Origin: Varroa destructor
Taxonomy: Eukaryota; Arthropoda; Arachnida; Mesostigmata; Varroidae
Assembly: GCF_002443255.2 (NCBI RefSeq)
Contig: NW_019211456.1
Coordinates: 27,153,341 to 27,217,340, forward strand
Reading direction: 5' to 3'
DNA: 64,000 nucleotides
Shown: in pieces, positions 1 to 12,700 of the stretch
How the letters are laid out: every line of letters starts with the position of its first letter
Numbering within the stretch: position 1 is the stretch's first letter
Notes under the pieces: generated by a model
Databases searched by the model: none
The model's input: only the letters and a program-made list of their open reading frames with translations
Told to the model about the DNA's origin: nothing
Program-made: the position numbers and the translations under genes

Positions 1-440
1 GGAGCCATTCGAGTCTTCTTGCTAGGTCCGACGCGCCGGCACTTCGTGCTGTGGCGACGACTGCTAGTACAGCAGCGACATTGTCATGAAAATCTAGATA
101 GACATTCATCATCACAGCTGATAATGGCTAGATATTTCGGTGCACCGCGCCGGCGCTAGTGCTACGGTAAGTGCGGCCGTTTCCGCGCCGTACTCAGTCT
201 GCTGAATACAGCGGTGCCCGTTTATCATCGCATTATTTCTAGCACTTTGACGACAAAGCGCTGAACAGCTGATGATTCTTTTCGTAGGAAATTTAGCCAG
301 CTAACTATTTCTCGTCTCGATTCAGGCCGCCAGGGCCGCAAGTGAAGAAACAGTCTAAGAGATGGCTGGCCAAAGAGCAATGCAACGAACGGCAGAGAGA
401 GTGCAAGAACAACAGTTTTTGAAGAAAAGCCAATAAGTCG
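1..440. other. GC-richer gene-free segment with a possible splice donor
   Basis: The first about 230 bases are CpG-rich compared with what follows. On the plus strand a good donor consensus (ACG then GTAAGTG) begins at 167. Upstream ATGs are followed almost at once by stops, so if this is exonic it is leader rather than coding sequence. The longest minus-strand reading frame here resembles nothing I know. An exon of a gene starting left of the window is possible but unproven. Confidence 0.25.
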
Positions 441-3400
441 GCAGGCATCAAAAAGGCTCAATTAGTTAAATGGCAGAGAGGTAACTTGATGTTTGACCTC
501 TACTATATACGATAATAAGAGTTGTTTAGGTCATCTGTTCATGAAAAGTATGTCGTTCGATTCACTCTGAGGACAGAGAACTTACTGATGCACGACCTAA
601 GATGGGTGCGCAGCTAAACGGTCAGCTGAATGACAGCTTCTGTTTGCAGATCAGGTATTCGCTGCTGCTTTGGCATAAATGATCGCACCGATAGATGCGG
701 AGTATTTGAAAGGGACGTAAAGTAGACGATGGTCCTAAACAGGATTTCATTTACGAACGTATCAAATGACTCTACAGAACTTCTCGCTTGAGTTAGTTTT
801 TATGGACCTTCGTAATGGTGTGTCTAAGAGAAATCATGGCAACCGGGGTCGGTGAAGATAATCGAATCTAGGCCATGCAAGATGAAATAAAAAAGGCTTT
901 CAGAGTCCAACTAACGCACGTTGGAAGCTTCGAAGCGACTCTTTTTCAAGGACAACTGGCTCCAGTTCATCACGGGCAGCGAAATTACAGGGCAGAACTG
1001 TAGTCCGCACGCGGATTAATCAACGCAAATTAGACCTCAGAGCAGGGCTTTTCCTTTCACTAACGAAAGGCCTCATTAACGCATCCAACGGGTACGATGC
1101 AACTACCAGCATGCAATAAACTAACTTTCTATTTATTAATCCAGCTATCGCCCTTCGCTTACTTTCGCCGTCGTCGATCATATGAGATAAATTGCATGAT
1201 ACCTCAGATAGACCTCAGCCGCTGAAAACCGTTTCAGTCATTACAAGTATCTGGCGTGAGAAGATGATAATATTGAGAGCTGCTTCCATTGACATGTGAA
1301 CCCCGACAGTTACACGACTTGTGCCAGTTTGACTGAGTCCGTCATCCCCGGCGGATCGATGTTTCCATGGTAACTTGCACCTCACCGGAAACAGCTCGTG
1401 CCGGTTTTATAGAGACGCGTGGCAAATTCGAATACATTTGTCCTTTGTCTCGACATTATATTTAGCATGATCACCAATAATAGACAAAGCAATCACTGAT
1501 GCAGCACAAAGTAAGAAAAAAAAAAAAAGAAGTACATATTCCTATCGATAATGAAGCGGTCAATTTTAGAAATTACAAATCGTACATCCAGTTTTATGAT
1601 ACGGGAAGTGGTAACACCGCTAAAACAGTTAATCTTTTATCGCTCTTGTTCAATGGCTATTTCATGTCTGATTTGTCCACGTACATCTAAAGGTTTAACT
1701 CTGAAAATCGAATCGATCGCAACGTTGAAAAATCGAGTAAATAAAGGGATCTGCCTTTGATAATATATATATATATATATATGAATTTCGTAACTTTTTT
1801 TGCCCTTTGTTTATCTTGTAAGGCTTCTATAGCCTGCACGTTTGAGGGCTGTTACTTCGTGTTCTCAGATGTCTCCTTTCAAGCACTGCTTAGAAGTACC
1901 TAATGGAAAGATGAACGTCCGACATCTGCCCGCCATCAGAGCATCTGGTAGGTAAAGCCTCCACACAAGTGCTACCTCTCTAAGGGATTAACGAGAGGTG
2001 ATTGGTCAAAAATGACAATAGAAACCAAAGACCAAAAGCCATTGCGTAGTCAGATCACAATGGATCAAACATGCACGTACAACCAGACGTTGTGGCATTA
2101 GGGCAGACAAACGCCCCTTAGTCAACTGCGCTTTATTTAACATCCCTCTACAAATAATAAATTCAGGCTAGCTTTAGCATTCCATCATAGTCCTTAGACG
2201 CTAGGACATTAATTTCGAAAGACGTCTGAACTATGATATGTTATGATTATGGGGATTAGTTCGGGACCCCACAAAGTGTTATTAGCTTTGATTCATTTTC
2301 ACGGCATACACGAAAAATTTTGAACTAAAATACTTTTATGTTCAATTTTTCACCTCAGTTTACCTATCGTCGTTCGAAATCTGCGTTTACTCATACGCAC
2401 ACGTTTCCCATAGGAAGAGGGACCAACATCGTTTTGTACTGTTGACGCTAACAAGCAGAACTATCAGTCTACAACGAGTAAATTTATTATTTAAAGAAAT
2501 TTCTGTAAGCGAATTCTGCAGGCGTTACGAAGCATTAGAAGCGAACTCGACCAATGGAATAGCATTCTGTGTTTTTAAAGATGAGACACACTCTCACAAT
2601 ATTATATGACGAAAACCTGCCTACACCATGTTACGCATAGAGCCGTTTCGAACGGTATAGTCTATACAGCATACGTTTATTAGCAAAACGAAAAAGCGGT
2701 CTGGCTTAACATTTGCGCATCAGTCGCCCCAAGAAACGTTTTTATAAACAGACCCAATGCAGGTCGTGACTCTTGTGGGCGTCGTCAACACAGCGGAATA
2801 TGCCGCGTCGGAGACTCGTTTAACTCATCTGACTGCACTCCGTTCTCACCTGTGCCGACTAAAAGTTTTACATTTAATCAGGAAATTGACTAGAAATTAT
2901 AATTAGCTTGCTAAGTGTTTCATACCTGATTTTTATCGCGCTTAGGAAATATCCAAATGCGGAAGGAACATTTCTAATATTTTCACAGAGGATCGATATG
3001 ATTGTTTATTTGAAGTTTCGTTCTCATCAATTCCTGTGAGTCCAGATTTCTCATTGCTACTTTTACCGAGGCTGTCTGAGAATGGTCAATAGATGTAGAA
3101 TTTCGGTGCCGGCGCCCGCCCTCTGCACGAGTTAGCGATAGAGCTGTCAAAGGCGTTCTGAACTGTTTATCGTGTCTCACATCCTTGAAGAGCTAATGCT
3201 AAAGGTTCGGAGCCTTAATTCGTAGCCGTGTTCCTACGATATATAGCGAACTCTTGTTCTTACAGTGTTTGTGCCTCCGATCTTATTAGACACGGACATC
3301 TTTATAAGGTAACTCAATTAAGCCCTCAGCTAGCGAATTCATGGTCTAAGATTTGAACTTCAGATTATTTGAACTAAGCTTCCACATCATGTAAATGCGA

Positions 3401-4400
3401 GCTGAAATTCACTAGATAGAAAACTATATATGAAAATTCTCCTGTAAAAAAGGATCTGTAGCTCCTTTACACACTTTTCAGAGTACGAATATTTGACGAA
3501 TACGAGCACACATACATCACGCATGGCACTGATCAGGAATATATCACTGAGCGTCCGTCATACAAAATTGTTTTCAATACACCCCTTACACATAAGTTGC
3601 AGATAAGAAGTTCCAGACCAGGAAATAGCAAATATATGTATCGTTTAATAATTATCCATCCATTTATAATATTTATTATACCTGATTAGTATATAGAAGT
3701 ATACCTATTATGTTCGATTAATCTGTACGGATATATCCATTATACTCGACAATGGAACTAACATGTTTCAATTAGAATAGTTAGATAGAAAACATCAGGT
3801 ACTATACACCGACATAGTTCCCATAAGGTCTCTGAAAACCCGATCGACATTAAGTGGCCACTCCTAGATAAACATGTTCGTTGCTAGATTATGCATCGCT
3901 ATTTTATATGTTGGTATATCCGGTGCTCGGGGTTAGAAGCTACTTTGTCCCAGGAAACGTTACCGACATGGCTTAATGTAAATTGTAATAGACAAGCTGA
4001 TTCTTACTTAAAACTTCTGAAGCTAGCTTCGACTGAAACGGGTTCCAAACGGGAATCCCGGGTTGCATTAAACGAAATTTGTGCTCTTATTTGTTCTGAT
4101 TTGATATCTATTCCCTTTGCAGCCGCTTATATTGACGTTGAGAACTAAATTTAACATGGATCTTCTCACACAATTCATACGATCAATCCATGAACTACTT
4201 CACCATTTTTATATGAAGACCCAAACTGATACCAGCAACGACTTCGGCGAGTTACAAGATCTACCTCATGATCATCTCGAAACAACACGAAAAATCTGCC
4301 CGTACAAATAACACTCAACGAAGTTCAATACTGACTTTGCCAGGCGTGATCCTTGCTGAATAGTGTAACACTGGACAACACTGTCACTTGTTGACTGCAT
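441..4400. other. Intergenic, AT-rich, no gene seen
   Basis: Stop codons are dense in all frames and open stretches stay under about 85 codons. No recognisable domain, tRNA-like box pair or repeat array was seen beyond a short TA run near 1763-1782. Confidence 0.6.
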
Positions 4401-6480
4401 AAACCTCTCGTAACTCATCTTCATCTCTTTTAGTTATACCACTCAACTATAGCTCGAATTGTAATAGTTATTATTATTGATGAAGCTGACGTTCCCGCTC
4501 AAGGGTCTTAACTTTGCTCACACAGTCCAAGATCACGCACTCCACAGAACGTACTACAAACGTGATCACTTTGAAACCGGGCCAGCGATGATCAGCGCGA
4601 GAGTGTCTGACCTGCCGACGTCTCGATCTGCCCAGCGACTGGTTAACCCACTATCCGCCACTGTATCCGACGTATTGAGAAAGGAGATCGAGCGCCGATA
4701 CCGTGCAGACTCTGCTTTTCTGTAATGGCTACCGCCCGTTGTCTCTTTACGGGCGTTAAGTGTTTCAGGCGTTACATAGCCTTTCCTCGTTTTGTCGTTA
4801 GTTCGTTGCCTGTTGGTTAATCGGACACTCGGTCTTTTGGTGGTTGGACGTTCTCTGTTTGGTTTTCTGTGGTGTCGCTGTTGATGCTATTGCGACGGCG
4901 GCGGCGGCGGCGACGGCGATGATAGTGGTAATATTAGAGTACGCGAGGCTGCTCATCTTGCGACCAGCTCTTTTGGTACCGTTGTTGCTTCTACTTGGCA
5001 GTAATGCGTTCAGCTAAACGGTACTTCAAGTAGCTTATGAGAGAGTGGCCCCTACAGGCGGGCAGCAGCATTAGCCGCGTTGGTTGGTAAGCCGTTGCGG
5101 TAATATTTGCTGGTTTTGTGAGTCTTTCCCCTTCAATATGATATTCAGTCATCTATGTATGTAGCCATCTCGGCGCTTCGCAGACCCGAAGACTATACAT
5201 CCGATACATACAGTCGGTCTGTAACGGTAATGACGAATGAACGAGCCCTTTTATTTAAATCTACACTATTCGCCCTAAGATTCAGTCAATTCTATTTGAT
5301 TTTTAAACTTCTTTAAGATGTTCGTCGCCTCGGGCCTTTTGCCATGTCTTCAAGCAATAATAATATAAGTAATAGTAGATGAGCGAGTCTATGGGCCGCG
5401 TTGGGTACGTTACTTGTGGGATGAAAATCTTTCCTTCTGTCTCTTGCGCTTTCTCTTTAGACAGGAGTTGATTCGTGGCCTTTCGAGGCCGCTCAGTCAA
5501 TTCCGATAGGTGTCATGACAGAGCGACAATAGCAACAGCAGTTTCAATGCTGCTACAACGACCGCCCTCCTACAAGCGCAGTGTCACTCGATGGTTTTAC
5601 AACATAAATATGTCCACTGCGATCGGAAATCGTAACCTAGAGACAAACAAAGCAAACGAATAGACAGACAGACAGTCTAATGCCCACAGAAAGATAGACA
5701 CCCGTCGTCGTACAAACACGTTCGGTAAATCGAGACTCCGTTAGCTAATTACATGCACCGCTGATCATCGCGGTGATCAGCGCTGGAAACGACGACGTCC
5801 CCTGCACTCCTTCACGTCCTGCGCAACGCGTTTCGTTTTCTCTTATTGCTGTCGGCCTGTTCCTCGGTGTTCAGATGTTACCCCATCCCCTCTCTCTCTC
5901 TCGCCGTATACATGTGTGTGTGAGTATGTTCGTGTATAATCTGCTACATGGTCATGCGTAAACAGTGAAGATGATAATGGTGATGTTATTGATGCTTTAG
6001 CTCGTACTCGAACGTCATCGCAACTGATCTCTTGCAGTTGCAGCAGCCGCTGTAGCGAGCAGCGTTGAAAGCCAGCAGCATCACTAACAATGCCGATGGT
6101 GTCAAAGGAAGTACCGCTGCTGTGGCTAACGCTGGCAATGCTGTGTTTACTCGTTCGTGCTGCTACACTCCAGCATCGTATGACTATATGTAGACAAATA
6201 TATGGTATTTGAACGCAGCGAAAGTGAACGAACTAAGTTCTAGGATTCGATGTTGAGTGCCGCAGTAGAAGTGCTTTAACGGGAGGCCCCGTTGGCTCCG
6301 GGCGGGACATTAACAGAGCGGAGCAATGGCTGGTCGGTGTTTCTGCTATGTATATCAAACGGGGCCCGCTCCGTCCAAAGCGGGGCGCACTAGAGAAGCC
6401 AAAGGGAAAATTTCACCGGCTACATTGACTGAACTGTTATTATTGCTGGCGTATATTTCATTATTTTCCTCTATCTAGCG
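4401..6480. other. GC-richer island without a recognisable ORF
   Basis: Base composition rises here. There is a CGG/GGC triplet run near 4894-4913, CpG-rich stretches, and a 9-bp inverted repeat containing TGATCA (arms 5759-5767 and 5774-5782). A second inverted pair (GGCCCCGTT at 6285-6293, its complement at 6358-6366) encloses a GC-rich loop. A plus-strand frame of 82 codons at 4477-4725 matches no family I know. The segment looks like promoter or untranslated exon sequence, but neither strand nor gene can be assigned. Confidence 0.35.
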
Positions 6481-8735
6481 AAGTTTGTACATGTCATGCT
6501 ATCAGAGCGCCTACCTGGATCTCACACGGCTGCTATACATATATATATATATATCTGGTGAGGGAAAGATGGAATCGAATGTTCCGATGATCCTTCGTCC
6601 ATAAAATCTATGTCAGTGTAGCCTGACCCACTCTATTACCGTCGATGGCGTTAGAGTATGGAGTGGGCATCTTACTGTTGGCTGGAGTTTTTCTTTTTTT
6701 CCAATCGGCTTAAATAGCAGCTGAATGGCAGTTGAACAAGATAATCGCCTCAATCAGGGCGCGTAGGAAGACGACACAACCATGCGATAGTGTTAGGTTC
6801 TATACATTGTAGACTGGATGCCCACGAATCCTGTGGGGGTGACCACCGAGAATCGAGGAATGGCTAAGCGACCAACGCGACCACCAGCATAAGAAAAAGG
6901 GGCGAACTAGAAGATATCCGTTGTACGAATGTTGTTGATACTGAAGCTTTTATACAGATAAAGAATGACTGTTAGGCATAGCACTTGCCACGTACCGTCT
7001 CGTGGCTAGTGATCGCTGCTCGCGTATTTACTGAGACCTACACCGTAAACCTGATCGCCGATCTACTACTCAACATCTATGGTATTGTTGTATTGAAGAC
7101 TATTGCAGAATCCGAAGTTCAGATTACAGTTTGCGGTATAGGGGAAAAGAACACGTGTACAAAAGTATATTTTGTGCAGTATTGTGACATCTGTGTAACA
7201 GGAACTCTATATAAATATATATACATATATGTCTTCTCACCTGTTCATTGAGCGTTTATGACAGATAATTTCTTAATATTACTTGAACGTTACAGATGCT
7301 ATTGCAACTGTGTAGGTGTCTTTGATGCATTGGACATTCAACATGCTACACGTCTGTTTAATACTCACTATTACCATTGCATCAAACAGAGTATCGCATA
7401 AAAGGCTCATCTTGCCTAACTCGGTATTCCCGCATTTTTACTTAGTGCCGCGAAGCTACCCGAAAACGCTTCCAAAGCTGGTAGTCAGCGCAAATTATAG
7501 CTTGTTTTCTAGGAACTCGTTTATGCTGTGGTAAATGATGTCGCTCAATGTACGTATTGGCCATATATTAATTGTTTTTTTTTGGTTTTTATGTATTCGT
7601 AAACGCCGTAATTTATCGAAGTAATACAGTGTCCCCGTTTTAGAGAGATGACTTCTTTAAAGATTCCTTTGTCCAATGATAGAATTCATGGCTTTTCGAA
7701 ACGGTCGTTGGCAGCATGGCATGCTCGTGCCGTTTTTACCTCACTGTCTATAACGCCCATCTTTTCGATTCAATTGCATATGTAGCTCTCAATGTTAACG
7801 AAAGCGATCGATGACCAATTTATATAACAAATCATAGCCATTTGCCTAAAACAAAATGTCAGCCAACAGGTACGACAAATTCGATAGCCGATGAGAAAAT
7901 AGCCCGAGTAGGTTGAGTCCTCAAAAAACACAAAAAATAGTCAATTGTTCATTTATCATATACTAGATAAATTTTTCATATAGTAAATATTGCCAATTTG
8001 GAACTAATAACATAACAAAAAATACATCATCACACATTAACAATAAGCTCAATAATTTATTTTTCGAAATTGTACGGATATTTAGAGATAGGTGCTTTCA
8101 TTAGACTCCATGCTCTAGGCAGACCGAAATCGCATTTCTAAAAAAAATGTGTCAAGGTCCAAAATATCTCTCAGTGTGCTACCAAATTGAATGCCTACAC
8201 TTGATTAAACTGTGTTTTTCTCTTACAATCCCTGAAGCCTCAACGAGATAGAGGGCACTATGTACAGTTGACTGATCTCAGTTGTATCTCGTGGGATGGT
8301 ACACCTGTCAGCACAAAACGTAAAATTTTATGTACTAACCAAATAACATCCTAATAACGGAGGTGAGACTGCGCGTAGGCCCGCCGTCCATACCTCTCTA
8401 ATTCTTTCAGTATCGTACTCGTCTAGCTGTGTCCATTTACGGACGCGTGCGTTCATGCCCATGCATTGACATCGTATCACGCCCTATATACACACTTGGG
8501 GGTTTTGTCTTCTCCTACTCTGTTTGAACTCGTATGCACTCCATATTGATATTGGTTTAGGCCATCTTTTGTTGGAATTTATTCCAAAACAGGACGGACC
8601 TGATTTTCACCGCAAGGTATATTATATTCTATAACAATACGAAACAACTTACATGAACTGATTTAAGCTTAATTCGACTGTCTCGTGCAAGCAACGAGAA
8701 GTCAGTGCCATCTATTGAATTTTTACCCTCTTTCT

Positions 8736-8812
<77 letters not shown>

Positions 8813-9736
8813 TTTATATATATTTTTATCGTAAAATAGTAACACTGCTAGAACTTGCAAGTTCATGTAAGCTTGGTTTTTGCTGGGTGCCACTATTGCA
8901 ATTAATGCAACTTCGCACTATTTAGATTAAGATAAGCTAACATCCTATGACAATGACTAGAAGTTCACTCGAGCCATTTTTAAAATATAGCATTTTAAGC
9001 AATTTTCACTCATTAGGGTGTTGTAATAAGATATCTACGAATTACCATATCTATTTCTGAATAATAGGCTGACGCACATAAGCATTGATGCTAAGTATCT
9101 ATATGTATACTTTGATACAATGTAAAAACATCGATCAACACTGTATGACGGAACTCTTTCTTATATGTCCGTGTGGCTGGCCGATATTCGGCCTTTATCG
9201 AGGGGCTGTTTTGCTGGCCTGATTTTTGCCGCTGGCTAATATCGCGTCAAACTCGACGGTGTCATCGTCGGTGTCCGATTCATCATCAGCTTCCTAAAAA
9301 AACATCGTTCGCACCCCACTGTAGATTAGCAGGCAGTTTTCAAAATATGATATAATAATCGGTAATGCCTAACCGGATTTTCGAAATCGACGTCTTTTCC
9401 GTTACGTTACTAAATAGTTATAATACAGTTTGTAACTACGATCACGATACTATAAGAAAACAAAGAAATGAGCCAGCTAAAAAGCTGCGACAATGATTAG
9501 GCACGTCCTAGTAGACTGTTAAGTGAAGTGTATGAGTAAGCAGTTAAGTTTAGAATTTAAATAACCGAAAAATGTATAAAATCAAGTAAAACTTTAGTGG
9601 GTCTTCGAAAAGAAATTGATAAATAGAAATTATTGCCTTCCTTCGACAACTTAGGCTTCTAACAGCAATAATAATGATAATGTCAATTGAAAAATCTGGA
9701 TGATATTCAGCTGTACGTTTGATTGTGTAAAAAAAT
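6481..9736. other. Intergenic, 3' side of the MFSD6-like gene
   Basis: No gene was recognised. A short TA run lies near 6538-6554 and a long TA/AG microsatellite at 8738-8812. The part next to 9736 should contain the 3'UTR of the minus-strand MFSD6-like gene, but I could not pick out a convincing AATAAA there. Confidence 0.5.
8738..8812. repeat. Compound (TA)n(AG)n microsatellite
   Basis: About 25 TA units run directly into about 13 AG units. It is a simple repeat of the kind that mutates by slippage, with no coding potential. Confidence 0.95.
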
Positions 9737-12700
9737 TTAAATAGGCCAGTGGCTGGTTCTACAAACGTATAGCTTTAGCAGAGGGTCACAAACCCGGAAA
9801 ATGTTGATGGATCGCTTCAAGGTGACTTCCTCTTCGTGGTCAGGCAATTTGGTGTAGCGAAGTGGGCTGGATGTTTCCACGCGATGTAAGGACATGTATC
9901 GACTTAAATAGAAGAAAATGACGGCCCAGATGCCAGAAGCGACACCTATCGATGAGAACGTTAACTACAAGACGAAAAATGCTTAGAAATTTTAACTCTT
10001 ACTTCCAATAGCAGTCTTCAAAGGATCGTAGTCAGCAAAGAACTAAACAATTGTAAAAATTCTTTTCAACGCACCAAAAATCCGAAGTGATCGTATCCAA
10101 AGCCAGCAATGAGGGTTCCACTTGCCAGGCCCAGATTCCAATAGGCCAAATAAAACTGACGTCGTAAACGTCCGTTGTCTTTGGGAAAGCTTACCTAGTG
10201 CACGAGGGGACACCGACGACATGTAACATATGTTAATTTGTATATCTCTCCCTGCTTCCTTGGACCAAGCGCATCTTATCAAGAAGGCCAGCAGCAGAGG
10301 CAACATATTGAACAGACCTGTACGAGAATTTTTTGGGTTATGATCGGTAGAAAAAATAGCATGAAGTGTATATTTGGACCGAAATTTTTCCCTGAAGCAC
10401 TATGGCTCAGCTTAACTTCTCTATTCCTGATAAAGTTTTAAGTAATGAGGCCGAGTGTACGTTAACGACATAAGAACATGAAAATACTATAAAGATAGGG
10501 GTTTTCAATGAAGTTTTCACTGTCCGAGAAAAATCAACGGGCTAACCTGTTGTACGAAACTGTCAATCGTGCTCCACACAAATGTTGTACCAAAAGGCGT
10601 TAAGATTTGAAGTGGTAAGAGCCAGTATAACTGATCTGCTTTTTTTCCATACTCGGTCAAATATGCATATCCAATGAAACGAATATGCACAGTCACCTAC
10701 GGCATATAAAAAAGACATTGCGTTTTTTTGATGATATAAACTCTTTTTCGGCTTCTATCAGACTATTGGTCTGATCGGTCGCGTTCGATAAATGCAAAAT
10801 CTTGAGGCAACAGGTCAGCTTCTTAAGCAGGACCTTGTCTCTGATAAAAGTTATTTTCTAAAACAACCTAAAGTTATCTATCAATAAGTCGATAGATGCA
10901 TTTCAGATTAAGCAAAACGTCACACGCTTAATTCTGCAAATTTATTTATTTTGACTTTTTGAAGTCTATTTATCGGCAATGTATGCATATGTATTGCAAC
11001 GATGAGGACAACCTTTCGTACCAGAGCAATCAGCATGAATCTTCCGATAGTACTTGGACGCCTTAATCCATTAGTTCGTATCAGGAGTGAGGATGTTAGT
11101 ATGGGTATGATGAAGAAGCAGATGACGAAAAGGAAGTCGGCATTGCAGTCGATGAGACGCCATAGGACAGACGACTGTTCGGCGCCTGAGATTACTCCAA
11201 GCAGAACGAGCGTACACGCCAATAGAAAAGCTCGAGCATTGTTAAGTATGCTGACCCTATTAGGAGTTACAGATTCGACCTATAATTATCAGTAGGAAAA
11301 ATCACATCACAGTGTGACTTAGCCCAAAAGTACGATCCTTAGAGAATAAATTTGCGATTAATCCTTGCTCATGATAAAAACGCACATATCTGTAATTGTT
11401 TGTTTCGACAAGGATTCAAACAAAATATTTTGTCATATAGGTAAATAAAATATTATACGTAATTATTTCTCTTAAGCGTTATTGAGTAGCAGTGATTTGC
11501 AGGAAAGGTTTCGGCTTACTTTTAGAAGGCTTACTTTCTTGTCCGGAACAGGAAACTTGGACAATACGACGAAAGCAAGGATTAATGGCAGGGCAGAGAA
11601 GAAGATGAATACTTCAGAAGGGTCTCCGATAATAGACAACAACTCACAGCGGAAACGCCAAGCCACAAAAGATACGACACTCACTAAGAAGCAAATAGCC
11701 CCATATTGAAAAGGCAGGTGGTCGCCTATCTTGTTCAAGTAGTCCAACTGGCCGAGGTACCCACGATAGAGACCGTCGCATACCTAATTTATCAAAAATA
11801 CGTTTATAACTCGTGCCTGATAATAAAAAGCTAAGGCTTTCGAATCAGTATGGTGGCATCTGCTACACCGTGTATAACTGGCATGACTATAACATTTTCA
11901 AAAGATTACGAACTGTTGCCCATAGCCACTAACTCGCTTCGACATCTGCCCGTACTGCCGTTAAGCCGGCCTAGGTTATGTGAAATTGTCTTAGTTATAT
12001 GTTACGCACTAACTAATTCCCCTATCATTCTGTAGTAAAACCGCTGATAGAAACGGTTTTCATTTTTTTCCTTCGGAAGCACTTTGTGAACGTAATGTAA
12101 AATAGAATGAAAAATTAATGTGACACAATTGGGCCAGCCAAAACTATGGTGGACTTGAGTTCAGCATCCGAAGCAAAGTGAAAAGTTTGCTAACGTGAAC
12201 TTCTTAGTTTACACATCTATTTTTCAACACTTTTCATAATCATCGTGGCCTATTGTAATAAAATATTAATCGATATCGTCCTAAAGCCTCGGTAAATAAG
12301 TGCTTCTAACTAAAGGTCGGCTTAGCTGCATTAACTTGATATAATAAAGCTCAATTTGAAGCCAGCAAAAAGGCAATTTTTTTTCTCAAACTAATAATTA
12401 CCGCGTCCTATAATCCAGAGACAATAAAAATACATTGACTTACCTGCGATGAGATTTTGAAACCGGTATCCAGAAAGGTGAGGAGCGTGAGCGTAACAAG
12501 GTACGTTGTGAGGGTAGAAACTGGTGCTAGAATGTAATTTAGTCTGGTCCAAAAATTGTCTGTTCCATCGTCTGACGTGCTTTCAGTGATGTTTGTCGCA
12601 GCCTCTGAAATATTGTGTTCGTCCGTCTGACTTACACTAGGAGCGCCTAGCCCATTTTGATCAGACTGATCTTGAAGAGTTCTTGTCGTTCGACGGATCT

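Noticed and set aside
10043..10306. Minus-strand ORF of 87 codons as an MFSD6 exon
   Set aside because: Only its lower part is used, and in another frame. The true exon is 10194-10075, entered at the acceptor ending 10195, which joins in phase to 10547. The 10200-10320 part is intron.
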